This document shows positions 10,201-17,151 of a stretch of DNA of 41,008 bases, piece by piece. Where the stretch lies: the NCBI RefSeq assembly GCF_001647025.1, contig NZ_LUKQ02000021.1:1-41008 (forward strand), read 5' to 3'. A program made the translations under genes and the position numbers. Numbering within the stretch: the stretch's first letter is position 1; each line of letters opens with the position of its first letter. The notes beneath the pieces were generated by a model. The model was not told the origin of the DNA and ran no database searches. It worked only from the letters and a program-made list of their open reading frames with translations. The stretch comes from Endozoicomonas atrinae (GTDB taxonomy: Bacteria > Pseudomonadota > Gammaproteobacteria > Pseudomonadales > Endozoicomonadaceae).

Positions 10201-10345
10201 AAATATAAATGACCGGAATCGTAATATCAGGGCTCGATTCTTTGGGAATAGTAAGATAGCTGGCAAGGCCGGTAACCAGGATTAGCGCCAGCAGCATCAT
10301 AACGGTACGGGTTCGCATCAGTGATGCAGCAATCAGACTTCGCAT
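7250..10345 (-). CDS. RND efflux transporter permease (AcrB/HAE family)
   Basis: This is the inner-membrane proton-driven pump subunit of a tripartite RND exporter. At 1031 aa it has the family topology: TM1 near residue 12-30, a first large periplasmic domain, TM2-TM6 (about 330-480), a second periplasmic domain, and the C-terminal TM bundle. Family motifs include a cluster around GMLVDGAIVVTEY in TM4 and GIVVNNNIVLID near the C-terminus. The substrate cannot be told from sequence. The adaptor gene lies 6 bp upstream in the same operon but is broken by an internal stop. No outer-membrane factor is in the window. Confidence 0.93.
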   Translation of the reverse strand: MRSLIAASLMRTRTVMMLLALILVTGLASYLTIPKESSPDITIPVIYISVSHEGISPEDAERLLVLPLENELRAIEGVKELKATASQSHASITLEFIAGLDTDEVLADVRDKVNLAKSKLPQDTDEPIINQISFASMEPVITAVLSGNLPERALVKIARELRDELESRKQILEVDIAGDREEVVDVIIDPLKLESYGLVPADVINLVSQNNQLVAAGNLDNGKGRFSVKVPAVYKTAADILSQPVKADSDRVITFGDIASVLSTFKDGGGYARMNGKNSIALEIKKRPDENIIETVGLAKAIIAEGQKLSPKTLNVDYVGDQSVDVVDMVNDLQNSVLAAIILVVTVIVGALGFRSAVLAAIAIPGSFLTGILIIAMMGLTINMVVLISLMMAVGMLVDGAIVVTEYADRKMSEGVARKQAYQEASLRMAWPIIASTATTLAAFFPLMFWPGIMGEMMTYLPLTLIATLSASLVMALIFIPTIGSLIGKPRKLSELEKRSITEAETGDLQNVPGWAGVYIRTLSKAIQHPLKILFSGMAMVAVIYFAFISFGKGFEFFPDVDTNNIMVKVRVNSSNLSIDEKDEILRKVESILLRQPELKTLYARTGDNQEVGTIRLNMVDWKYRRKAALVAEEINQKLSHFAGLDITVERRKDGPPQGKPLELVISANDLDVLHETVGKVRTVLAGIDGFTNLEDDGPTPGYEWRIDVDRAGAARYGADVSSAGGLVRLVTSGLTVGSYRPDDSSDEVDIRIRFPESDRHLESIDQLRLMTQSGLVPINNFTTREIAPKVDSIKHLDGKRTVSVGANLAEGALLNDLLPELKAKLDTLDVPQEVSFTIKGQNEDQQESSQFLIKAFAIALFVMAMILVTQFNSFYQAFLIMSAVVLSTGGVLLGLLVAGKPFGIVMCGIGVISLAGIVVNNNIVLIDTYNLLRKQGMKAEEAILRTGAQRLRPVMLTTITTILGLMPMVLSTNIDLFNHRLEIGGPTAQWWNQLSTSIAGGLAFATLLTLVLTPCLLVIAGRRQDRKMAQ

Positions 10346-10351
10346 TGGTCA

Positions 10352-11461
10352 TTACTCCCCGGCAACCAGAGACACATCAGGGTTGATAACATCAACCTGA
10401 TCACCGGATCGGACAAAGCCCTGACCCCTAGTGATGACTCTGGCCTGTTCGGGAATTCCAGCGACCCAGAGACGATTGCTTTCAGACTTGACCACATCCA
10501 CAGGGGTGAATTGGACCCGATTGCCGGTAGTTACCCACTTGATACCGGGTTCTCCATCTTCACTCAACGCGAGCCATGCTGGGCTGATTTCAAGCGCCAG
10601 TACTTCTTCCATCAGCAGGTCGGCTTCAACGCTTAGGCCTGCGGGAATTTTCATATCGGGATTAGGGATCGTTAACTCGACAGAAAATGTCCGGGTGGAT
10701 ACATTTGCCTGTCGATCAATAAAACGAATAGTTGCTTCGCTGATTGCTCCACCAAGAAATCGGACAACCGCTTTCTGGCCAGACTTAAAGTAATTAATGT
10801 GATTCTGGGGAACATCGACATGGACCACCAGAGGGTCAAGGTCGAGAATTTCAGCGACAGGCTTGCCTTTATCAATAAAGTCACCGACTTCCACGTGGCG
10901 CTTATTCAGAATGCCGGAAACGGGCGCCTTAATCAGCGTATTTTCCCATTGAGTCTGGAGCTGTTCTTTTTGCGACAGTGCCTCAGCCAGGGAAGCCTCA
11001 AGTTGAGTGATCTGATTATCGGCAATGTGTTTTTTCTTTTGCAGTGAAAGGGCTGACTGGTAATCCTGCTCAGCCTGTCTTACGCGAGCCTCAGCCGATT
11101 TCAATTGAGCTTTCAGGCTGCCTTCACGCAGGCGGATCATTTCATCTCCTGCAGCCATCAGCTGCCCGCGTTCAGCACTGATAGTAATAACTCGGGCTGC
11201 CAGTTCAGCACTGACCGTGACGGTTCAATCAGTTTCCGTTGTACCATAGAGTGTCAGTGTACGTTTTACCGCTACTTGCTCAAAGTGAGAAGCCTGAACG
11301 ACGGGAATCACCGTATTCTCATGGCTGTCCTGGTCAGGAGGGGTAACTTTTTCAGTATCGTTGATATTAACGACATCAGCGGTCAACAGGTAGATACCAA
11401 TGCCAGCCGCAATAACACCGGCGGCTATCCATGAGCCGTTCACATTGACTAACTTTTGCAC
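10352..11461 (-). pseudogene. RND membrane-fusion (adaptor) protein gene with in-frame TGA
   Basis: This gene should encode a periplasmic adaptor linking the RND pump to an outer-membrane channel. It starts at a GTG (11461) with a GGGGT ribosome site and encodes an N-terminal anchor (about residues 12-28). At codon 79 (11223-11225) a TGA interrupts the reading frame: ...YGTTETD stop TVTVSAEL... The same frame continues through the lipoyl hairpin, coiled coil and barrel domains to the TAA at 10352. The family usually has Arg (EPDRTVTV) there, so a CGA-to-TGA change is the simple explanation. The downstream part could be re-initiated at 11158 but would lack the export signal. Sequencing error or a tolerated read-through cannot be excluded. 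Confidence 0.8.
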
Positions 11462-11734
11462 TCTTGTATTACCCCAGTATCACATTCTTATTCTGAGTTG
11501 GCAGTCATTGCCCTGACGTGTGTTCGTTTTTTTAGCGTCTACCCGGCGAGTTACTGAAGCATTTATAGAAAAAATACAACGCCGGACGCGTACTCATGTC
11601 CTTAAGGTCTGCAATTCTCGCAATATCTCATTAGAAATGCGACCAGTTTCTTATAGTTCGACAGGACGATGAAGGGGGAGGGTGACTCTGAACACCGTTT
11701 AATAGTGATCAGAGTGCTAAGTGAATGTAATGAG

Positions 11735-12883
11735 CTAGTTCAGATTACTGGAATCAAGAGAAGATTGACTCTGGGAATGTATTACAGGGCGTAAAACCTC
11801 TGTCATTGAATATTCATAATAATGATGTGGAACATGGTGATAGCCAAAGCTTGCGAAGGTTAAAACAGTTTGAATGACATGTGCTGGAGAAGGATGAGTT
11901 GCCACTTCATAGATTGTGTGCCCTAAATGCATGTAACCAAAAATATCTCCCATTACACCATGATCATGATCATGATAGTGCTTCTGACCTCCATAAATAA
12001 ACTCAGCCACGCCATGAGTATGGTCAATAATCTCCGCTATATGAAAACCAGCGCCAATAAAACTGTGAGCATGACCAGCATGTTTACCAAAGCCTAATAC
12101 CGCACTACCGTAATCAATAAAATCTAATCCATGCAGTACTAGCCCGAACAAATCACCATAGCCAATAATTGTTTTAAAAATTGGATCTCTATACAGTTTC
12201 CAGCGGTCAAGCACATAAATGGATTCTGGTATATTATCCTGATTGAAAATAACAACCATCGAGTAGCTTTCACCAATATCAAGCACTAAGTAATCCCCAT
12301 TGATAGAGTTTGCCAGCTTCTCAGTATCTTTATAAGAAAGCATGTGTGGTTCAGGCTTAAATAGATGAAGGGTTTCAGAATTTTTTGCTGCACCAGTCAG
12401 ATAGTCTGAAATCTCAGTGATATGCTCTAACTCTTTCTTGGCATGACTGATTATGGAAGGGTGCAGATGGGTGATAACAGCCCTTGTTATTGAGTTATCT
12501 TTATCACCAAGGGGCAATTCGTCATAATCAACACTCAAAGGAATTCTGGTTTTTTCACTGCCTTTTTGTACGGTTATTGAACCAAGCTCAGATGAGTCAT
12601 TTATATCCCTTTGAAAATGTCCCTGAAACTTCATTGCTCTTAAACCAGCCGGTGCAACGCTGAATTGGTAATCAGCATCCTGCTCAAACTCCAACATTGA
12701 TTCACAAAAATCATTTTGCTCAGAGCATAGAACACTAACATGACCTTTTAATGTCCCCATATTAAGGTAATTTAATGATATTTCATGCTTTTTAATGCTG
12801 TCATCCAGCCCCGCCAGCAAATACCCAGGTAATGAAGCAAAGAAAATTATAAAAAAAACTCTGCTTTTTTGAAAAGCGGTCAT
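11735..12883 (-). CDS. His-rich exported protein, possibly metal-related
   Basis: I do not recognise the family. The 382-aa protein starts with a clear signal peptide (hydrophobic run VFFIIFFASLPGYLLAG). The N-terminal half is beta-rich with a Cys pair (LCSEQNDFC). The C-terminal third is packed with histidines, including clusters such as HYHDHDHGVMGD, GKHAGHAHS, IIDHTHG and GYHHVPHHYYEY, which look like metal ligands. The promoter region carries a Fur-like 7-1-7 site and a perfect hairpin before the ATG. Periplasmic metal (Zn or Fe) binding or buffering fits both observations but is inference. It stands alone as a transcription unit. Confidence 0.75.
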   Translation of the reverse strand: MTAFQKSRVFFIIFFASLPGYLLAGLDDSIKKHEISLNYLNMGTLKGHVSVLCSEQNDFCESMLEFEQDADYQFSVAPAGLRAMKFQGHFQRDINDSSELGSITVQKGSEKTRIPLSVDYDELPLGDKDNSITRAVITHLHPSIISHAKKELEHITEISDYLTGAAKNSETLHLFKPEPHMLSYKDTEKLANSINGDYLVLDIGESYSMVVIFNQDNIPESIYVLDRWKLYRDPIFKTIIGYGDLFGLVLHGLDFIDYGSAVLGFGKHAGHAHSFIGAGFHIAEIIDHTHGVAEFIYGGQKHYHDHDHGVMGDIFGYMHLGHTIYEVATHPSPAHVIQTVLTFASFGYHHVPHHYYEYSMTEVLRPVIHSQSQSSLDSSNLN

Positions 12884-12891
12884 ATTTATAT

Positions 12892-12915
12892 CCCAATCAT
12901 TTGTTATTGATTGGG
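12892..12915 (-). promoter_or_regulatory. Perfect 8-bp inverted repeat in the 5' leader of the His-rich gene
   Basis: Arms CCCAATCA and TGATTGGG are separated by 8 bases and end 9 bp before the ATG at 12883. The repeat could be an operator or an mRNA hairpin controlling translation. Confidence 0.45.
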
Positions 12916-12918
12916 CTT

Positions 12919-12962
12919 AGAATAGTCTGGCTTTTAAATGATGCAAATGCGAATGATTGTCA
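12919..12962 (-). promoter_or_regulatory. Promoter with Fur-like box for the His-rich gene
   Basis: On the minus strand TTGCAT (12946-12941) and TATTCT (12924-12919) form -35/-10 elements with a 16-bp spacer. Next to the -35, positions 12948-12962 read TGCGAATGATTGTCA on the plus strand, matching 12 of the 14 defined positions of the 7-1-7 Fur consensus TGATAATnATTATCA. A Zur site is an alternative because the product is His-rich. Confidence 0.5.
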
Positions 12963-13009
12963 TTAAAAAGAAAAGAGGCGAAAATTATCAGTATCTTATA
13001 AAAACGAAT

Positions 13010-13841
13010 TTATATTAAATCTGAAAATTCAGCAATTACAGGTGCATGATCAGAGGGTTTTTCCATTGCTCTGATTTTATAATCGATAAAAATGGATCTG
13101 CATCTCGACATTAAAGTGTTTGTTGCAAGAATAGAATCTATTCTCAAACCACGCTTTGGCTCACTCTCAAAACCACGGCTGCGATAATCAAACCAGCTGA
13201 AGAGGCTGTCTTCATTAGGATATAGCTTTCTAAAACAATCAGTTAATCCCCAGGAAAGAAGTCTGTCAAACCATTCCCGCTCTTCTGGCAAAAAGCTGCA
13301 TTTACCCGTTCTGAGCCATCGCCTGGCATTATCAGCTCCAATTGTCATCACCAATGCCAATATCCAGATCCGTATGAGAGATATTAAAGTCACCGATAAC
13401 TAAAATATTGGAGGAGGGGGAACATGTGTTTTGCAGATAAGCCTGTAAATCATTGTAAAACTTCTCTTTGTCTGCAAACTTGGTCTCGTGACTGCGATTT
13501 TCTCCCTGGGGAAAATACCCATTAATCACTCTCAACATCTGTCCGTTAAGCTCATAGTCTCCAATAATAATCCGACGCTGAGCTTCAGAAAAGTCTGAAG
13601 AAAACCCTTTCTGTACATTCAATGCAGGAGATTTACTGAGTAATGCAACGCCATAATGGGTTTTCTGACCATGAAACAAGACGTGATAGCCCATATCCTC
13701 AATAACGTTAACCGGGAAGTGTTCATCAGATACTTTGATTTCCTGAAGCTCTATAAAATCAGGACTATGGTCATCAATTACCTGGGACAGTAGATGTAAA
13801 CGTGCCCGCAAACCATTCACATTAAAGCTGACAATTTTCAT
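13010..13841 (-). pseudogene. xthA: Exonuclease III, frameshifted by a 13-bp tandem duplication
   Basis: Exonuclease III is the main AP endonuclease/3'-phosphatase of base-excision repair. The first part (13841 to 13332) encodes residues up to GIGDDN and then runs into TGA. The rest, from [16 protein letters not shown] to the C-terminal [12 protein letters not shown], lies in another frame. Imperfect tandem copies of 13 bp lie at 13330-13342 and 13343-13355 (ATTGGAGCTGATA and ATTGGTGATGACA on the coding strand, 10/13 identical). Removing one copy restores [12 protein letters not shown], which aligns without gaps to the E. coli DIGIGEENRKRW. Catalytic residues in both halves (NGLR, E of LQEIK, GDFN, DHAP) are intact. 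Either a recent inactivation or an assembly error. Confidence 0.85.
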
Positions 13842-13906
13842 CGTTTTATCATGACCTTAGGCGTGGTATTGATTTTGTCATACATAGTATATTACAAGAT
13901 ATCTAT

Positions 13907-13934
13907 ATTTAACATAATATATATTATGCGAGGT
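13907..13934 (-). other. Left dif-like attachment site (attL)
   Basis: Read on the minus strand, the 28 bp consist of ACCTCGCATAA (XerC arm), TATATA (centre) and TTATGTTAAAT (XerD arm). The XerD arm is identical to that of E. coli dif, and 23 of 28 positions match overall. The XerD arm faces the host xthA side and the XerC arm faces the prophage. The site pairs with the copy at 24978-25005. Confidence 0.85.
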
Positions 13935-14008
13935 TAGACTATAATTCATTGGACTTTGTTATTTGATAGATGAAAACTATCAATATTCACATTCTTGGAA
14001 ATTGATAA

Positions 14009-14272
14009 ATGTCAAACCAGCTACTCGCCATCTATGTAGCCGGTGTGCTGCCTTGGGAATCCTTCGAAGGCTTCAGGATTATGGACGACGGCAAGATGAT
14101 TGATACTGTAGGACACAATCACAGCTTCGCCGAGATCCAAGAGCGAGGTCATTACTGGGCAGAAAATCAGCGCCTGAGAGCATTACTGGAAGCCTACAAA
14201 GCGACATTCAAGGAACAGGAGACTAAAGAAAGGCCAGTTCGTGCGAAACCCACCTTACGACTGGTGAAATAA
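14009..14272 (+). CDS. Hypothetical protein at the left end of the prophage (87 aa)
   Basis: I do not recognise this protein. It is small and soluble, with a helical charged middle (EIQERGHYWAENQRLRALLEAYKATFKEQE) that could form a short coiled coil and a basic tail. It lies just inside attL and is read opposite to the structural operon, with hairpins separating the two. The ribosome site (GGAAATTGATAA) is weak. Its position resembles that of cargo or regulatory genes at prophage ends. Confidence 0.65.
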   Translation: MSNQLLAIYVAGVLPWESFEGFRIMDDGKMIDTVGHNHSFAEIQERGHYWAENQRLRALLEAYKATFKEQETKERPVRAKPTLRLVK

Positions 14273-14279
14273 ACCAAAG

Positions 14280-14302
14280 CCCGTGTTCTTGTTGAATACG
14301 GG
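14280..14302 (+). terminator. Hairpin after the 87-aa gene
   Basis: A 9-bp stem (CCCGTGTTC with GAATACGGG, one G-T pair) with loop TTGTT starts 8 bp past the stop codon. Only TTT follows, so it is a weak terminator candidate. Confidence 0.45.
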
Positions 14303-14343
14303 TTTCAATATAAAAAGATGTCACTAAAAGAAACAGAAGTAAT

Positions 14344-14369
14344 AAAAAAGCCTGTGCGAACACAGGCTT
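14344..14369 (-). terminator. Terminator of the prophage structural operon
   Basis: A perfect 9-bp stem (AAGCCTGTG) with a 4-base loop is followed on the minus strand by six T. It lies immediately past the last minus-strand gene (stop at 14375). On the plus strand an AT-rich tract also follows, so it may work in both directions. Confidence 0.8.
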
Positions 14370-14374
14370 AGGGA

Positions 14375-14488
14375 TTATTTTTTATTTTTGGCTTTAACTA
14401 TCCGCCCTCCTTTCAGGTATTTAAAGCCTTTTTTCAGTTTCCCCTTGCCCTTAGTGCCTGTCTTTTTTGAGACGCTTTTGCGAGCCAT
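14375..14488 (-). CDS. Very basic 37-aa protein, putative virion component
   Basis: The product starts MARKSVSKKTGTKGKGKLKK and continues with more Lys/Arg; about 16 of 37 residues are basic and none is acidic. A strong ribosome site (GGGAGGACTGACC) precedes the ATG, and the stop of the upstream gene is 2 bp away, so it is translationally linked to the structural operon. PM2 virions contain similarly tiny, positively charged proteins thought to contact the DNA or membrane, but homology cannot be shown at this length. Confidence 0.7.
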   Translation of the reverse strand: MARKSVSKKTGTKGKGKLKKGFKYLKGGRIVKAKNKK

Positions 14489-14490
14489 GG

Positions 14491-14676
14491 TCAGTCCTCC
14501 CGTTGCTCCAGTTGGTTAATGCGGTATTCCGTGATTCCCCGCCATGCGTTCAGGTCACTGAGTTTCTGATTGATGGCGTCACTCTTGTTCAGGTTCAGCC
14601 CGCTCCCCCCCAGTAACAGAATCATCAGTACGTACATCGGGCCTTGGTTTTTCCCCTGTTCCATAAACCACCCCAT
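14491..14676 (-). CDS. Small membrane protein of the prophage (61 aa)
   Basis: A single hydrophobic segment (PMYVLMILLLGGSGL, about residues 13-27) is followed by a hydrophilic helical tail. GGGGAGGG lies just upstream of the ATG and the preceding gene ends 1 bp away. It may be a virion membrane protein or a lysis accessory. I do not recognise the family. Confidence 0.7.
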   Translation of the reverse strand: MGWFMEQGKNQGPMYVLMILLLGGSGLNLNKSDAINQKLSDLNAWRGITEYRINQLEQRED

Positions 14677-14677
14677 G

Positions 14678-15106
14678 CTACCCTCCCCGTGCTTTCCAGC
14701 CTGCCCAGCTATCCAATACCCGATGCAGCAGACGACGGAAGCCGAACACGTAAACGAAGATCAGACCGATCGCCCCCTGATAAGCAACGGGCGTTTCTTT
14801 CAAGGCTTCAAAGCCTGCCATGACCGCTTGAGTAATCTGCCCTGCTTCTGGCCAGATCAGGCCGAGCAATGGTGCAAAGAACAACAGCAACAGAGGCAAG
14901 GTAAACAGGAGAATCAAATAACCATCCTCCCATGTGATATTGTCCCTTGTCTGGTTGTCCAGCTTGCCCGCTGCTTCTGCCCTTGCCTTTCGCTGGTTAA
15001 TCTGTGCCTGCTGGTCGATCTCTTTGAGTTTCGCCTTATGCTGTGAGCGCTCACGCCACCATGAAAGGGCACCGCCCAGCAAACTGGCAATCACTGTAGC
15101 CCCCAT
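14678..15106 (-). CDS. Membrane protein with three TM segments, holin candidate
   Basis: An N-terminal hydrophobic segment ends in WWRE and is followed by a charged helical region (residues about 20-60). Two more membrane segments follow, around LILLFTLPLLLLFFAPLLGL and GAIGLIFVYVFGF. The closing pattern TPVAYQGAIGLIFVYVFGFRRL resembles the end of three-TM phage holins, and the peptidoglycan hydrolase two genes upstream makes a lysis role attractive. The ATG at 15106 has GAGGCAGGT before it, whereas the ATG at 15145 has no ribosome site, so I prefer the shorter form (142 aa). A PM2-type virion membrane protein is the alternative. Confidence 0.65.
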   Translation of the reverse strand: MGATVIASLLGGALSWWRERSQHKAKLKEIDQQAQINQRKARAEAAGKLDNQTRDNITWEDGYLILLFTLPLLLLFFAPLLGLIWPEAGQITQAVMAGFEALKETPVAYQGAIGLIFVYVFGFRRLLHRVLDSWAGWKARGG

Positions 15107-15375
15107 ACCTGCCTCGCATACTGTTTTCGATAATCGGGCGCCCATGGGTTGATCAGGTCTAACCCGCCGTAGATGTGGTTAAACAGGTTCTGGGTTGCTT
15201 TGGGGTTGCCGGTAATGGCCTCCCCCAGACCAATCGCACCTTGATTGAAGATGTTGTTCTCATCTGTTGGATTGATGGCGGCAGCGGTTTTCTTAGCGCC
15301 TTTGTAGAGGACGTAAGCACCGAGCGCCCCAATGCCCAAGACGATAAAAAACTGTTTGTCATTCAGTACGCTCAT
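15091..15375 (-). CDS. Small membrane protein of the prophage (94 aa)
   Basis: The N-terminal hydrophobic segment (FIVLGIGALGAYVLYKG, residues 9-25) is followed by a soluble region rich in Asn and Gly. The ATG overlaps the upstream stop codon (ATGA), showing translational coupling with the peptidoglycan hydrolase gene. It is probably a virion membrane protein; no family recognised. Confidence 0.7.
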   Translation of the reverse strand: MSVLNDKQFFIVLGIGALGAYVLYKGAKKTAAAINPTDENNIFNQGAIGLGEAITGNPKATQNLFNHIYGGLDLINPWAPDYRKQYARQVWGLQ

Positions 15376-15842
15376 GCCATCGCTACCCCTGCACTGATAA
15401 CGGAATGGCTGTAAGGCTGCACCCCGTTTTCATGGTGGATAATGGCCGCTATCAGTTCGGGATAGTCCCGCTGCTCAATAGGTGTATCAGGACTTACGCC
15501 CAATTTATGCGCCACATGGTTGATATAACTGCCAGTGTCGTTTTCAACCGGTGGTGCCCATGTAGAAATGATTTCTTCCACGGTATCCACGCCACGCCTT
15601 TTGTAGCTTTGCAGAATGCGAGCCATTGCCCTGATACCGTATTCAGGCTGAATAAAGGTAATGAACGATGGATCACGTTGGTTGTCCGCCATGCCCTGCC
15701 AGTTGTCCCCGTGCCTGATGTTGCCGGGGTTATGGTTGCGGATGCCCCTTGGCTGATCCGCTAATCGTGCGGTTTTGTTGCTGAACATCAGGAAGCCTCC
15801 TGCCACCAGTGCCAGTAAAGTTAGTTTTGCGCCGGTATCCAT
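15372..15842 (-). CDS. Membrane-anchored virion peptidoglycan hydrolase (transglycosylase-like)
   Basis: An N-terminal hydrophobic anchor (LTLLALVAGGFLMFS) is followed by the motif RGIRNHNPGNIR. That motif is typical of phage structural or lysis proteins related to lytic transglycosylases, and ...SFITFIQPEYGIRAMARILQSY and INHVAHKLGV follow it. It would open the cell wall during genome entry or exit, which membrane-containing phages such as PM2 and PRD1 achieve with virion-bound enzymes. It is coupled to the next gene by an ATGA overlap. The family assignment rests on the motif, not on a search. Confidence 0.8.
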   Translation of the reverse strand: MDTGAKLTLLALVAGGFLMFSNKTARLADQPRGIRNHNPGNIRHGDNWQGMADNQRDPSFITFIQPEYGIRAMARILQSYKRRGVDTVEEIISTWAPPVENDTGSYINHVAHKLGVSPDTPIEQRDYPELIAAIIHHENGVQPYSHSVISAGVAMA

Positions 15843-16216
15843 AGCCGTGTCTGTTCCTCACCCGCCGCCCTCAGTGCCCGCTTCAGTTGCTCAATGGTGA
15901 CGGTGGCCTTGCCGTCGTCCGCCATCACCCAGAGCGTGGTTTCCGTGTCGCTACTGCTGGCGGTAATGGCTCTGGCCATTCTTGTCTGGCTTATCTCGTC
16001 ACCGTCGAAGGTCATACCATCAATAGTGACTTTGATTCGGGCGACGGCATCAGGCCGACTGGCTTTAAATTCTGCTTCTGTATCTTTTACCCATTCGCCG
16101 CTTGGAGTAGCAATGTAAAAGTCACCCGGCCTTGGGGATGTCATTTCAATGCAGCCATCAGGGCACTCGCCGCCGATCTGCTGGAAAGCGTCGCCCACCT
16201 TGGCGTAAATTTTCAT
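15821..16216 (-). CDS. Tail-fibre-accessory-like protein (DUF4376-like C-terminus)
   Basis: The 131-aa protein has a short N-terminal beta region (CIEMTSPRPGDFYIATPSGEWV). Its C-terminal part (VTIDGMTFDGDEISQTRMARAI...TTLWVMADDGKATVTIEQLKRAL) reads like the DUF4376 domain found at the ends of phage tail-fibre and tail-fibre-assembly proteins. Because this phage is tailless, a role with the vertex spike or receptor binding is inferred. It is coupled by overlap to the upstream gene (ATGA at 16213-16216). Confidence 0.65.
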   Translation of the reverse strand: MKIYAKVGDAFQQIGGECPDGCIEMTSPRPGDFYIATPSGEWVKDTEAEFKASRPDAVARIKVTIDGMTFDGDEISQTRMARAITASSSDTETTLWVMADDGKATVTIEQLKRALRAAGEEQTRLWIPAQN

Positions 16217-16587
16217 GCAACCACCCTCCAGACATGAACCCGGCAGGACGTTGGGTTTGGAAAGGTTGCCCCGGCGTAATTATGCCCGCCTCCCCCATAA
16301 GCCGATGCTGACGCCAGACGAAAGACGGCGGTCTGAAGCACAATACCTTCACCTTCCACGTAGTTGGCCTTCATGCCATGCACGCCGCTGCCGTAAAACA
16401 CCATATCAAGGGATGACCATTTGCCGTTAAACCAGACTTCCGCCACCACGTCGACCGGGGTGTTATTCCCAAACGGGTTCGTCTGCACGTAGCGGGTATT
16501 GGTGTAGACCGATCCAAAATCCAACAGGGCGTAATCCAGATCGGGCTTGCCGTTAATCAACGGCCACTGAATGTCCATCAGTCTCAT
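16213..16587 (-). CDS. Putative beta-rich virion surface protein (124 aa)
   Basis: This beta-strand and glycine/aromatic-rich protein contains TNTRYVQTNPFGNNTPVDVV, AEVWFNGKWSSL and ASASAYGGGGHNYAGATF, a texture seen in phage receptor-binding domains. The ATG at 16587 overlaps the upstream stop (ATGA) and has GGAG before it, so I use it instead of a longer in-frame form. Its place between two other candidate spike proteins suggests a vertex complex. No family is recognised with certainty. Confidence 0.6.
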   Translation of the reverse strand: MRLMDIQWPLINGKPDLDYALLDFGSVYTNTRYVQTNPFGNNTPVDVVAEVWFNGKWSSLDMVFYGSGVHGMKANYVEGEGIVLQTAVFRLASASAYGGGGHNYAGATFPNPTSCRVHVWRVVA

Positions 16588-17147
16588 TCGTTGATCTCCA
16601 TCAGATACACGGTCTGTGTCCCTGCCCCATCGCCACACAGCTGCACAGCCCCGGAGAATTCGGTAATGTCGTGGGCGTGCCCTGCCATCAGGGGCAGACC
16701 CAGATTTTTAGCCCCGGCCAACCAGACTTTGCCGGTATTGGCCGCATCGGCGTATAAGGTAAGTTTCTGGCGGGCATTGTTGGCGGCGATGGTATGCACC
16801 TGAGCGTCACTCAGTGCCACCGGTGCGATGGGATTCAAGGAACTGGCGTTTTTGATGGCAATTTCACCGGTCACCGCCGAGTCTTCAATATCGCCCCAGC
16901 CGTAGACCAGTGTTGCTACCAGATCACCACTGCCGGTATTGATCACCCTAAGATTCGCCGTGGAATCCCCCAGTTGCAGCTTGCGCCCGGCGATCATGTC
17001 CGAGCGTGAACCGGCATCGGTGGCAATGCGAAAGCCCATGTTGGCGGACTGGACGTAGACCAGCCGTGCCGAGATTTTCAGATTTTCCTCTTCGCCCTCT
17101 TTGACCCGGACGTTGAGCGATGAAATGTTAAAGCCCTGCTGGATCAT
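16584..17147 (-). CDS. Putative virion (spike/vertex) protein (187 aa)
   Basis: This soluble, beta-rich protein begins MIQQGFNISSLNVRVKEGEEENLKIS (written here only as its first strands) and has many alternating hydrophobic residues. It has no membrane segment. The ribosome site AGGAGATAAAGG is excellent. It starts a run of three coupled genes (187, 124 and 131 aa) that may together replace the single PM2 spike protein P1. This assignment is inference from position and composition. Confidence 0.6.
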   Translation of the reverse strand: MIQQGFNISSLNVRVKEGEEENLKISARLVYVQSANMGFRIATDAGSRSDMIAGRKLQLGDSTANLRVINTGSGDLVATLVYGWGDIEDSAVTGEIAIKNASSLNPIAPVALSDAQVHTIAANNARQKLTLYADAANTGKVWLAGAKNLGLPLMAGHAHDITEFSGAVQLCGDGAGTQTVYLMEINE

Positions 17148-17151
17148 TCCT

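Noticed and set aside
13010-13841. Programmed frameshift in xthA
   Set aside because: No slippery sequence is seen, and a 13-bp duplication explains the shift completely.
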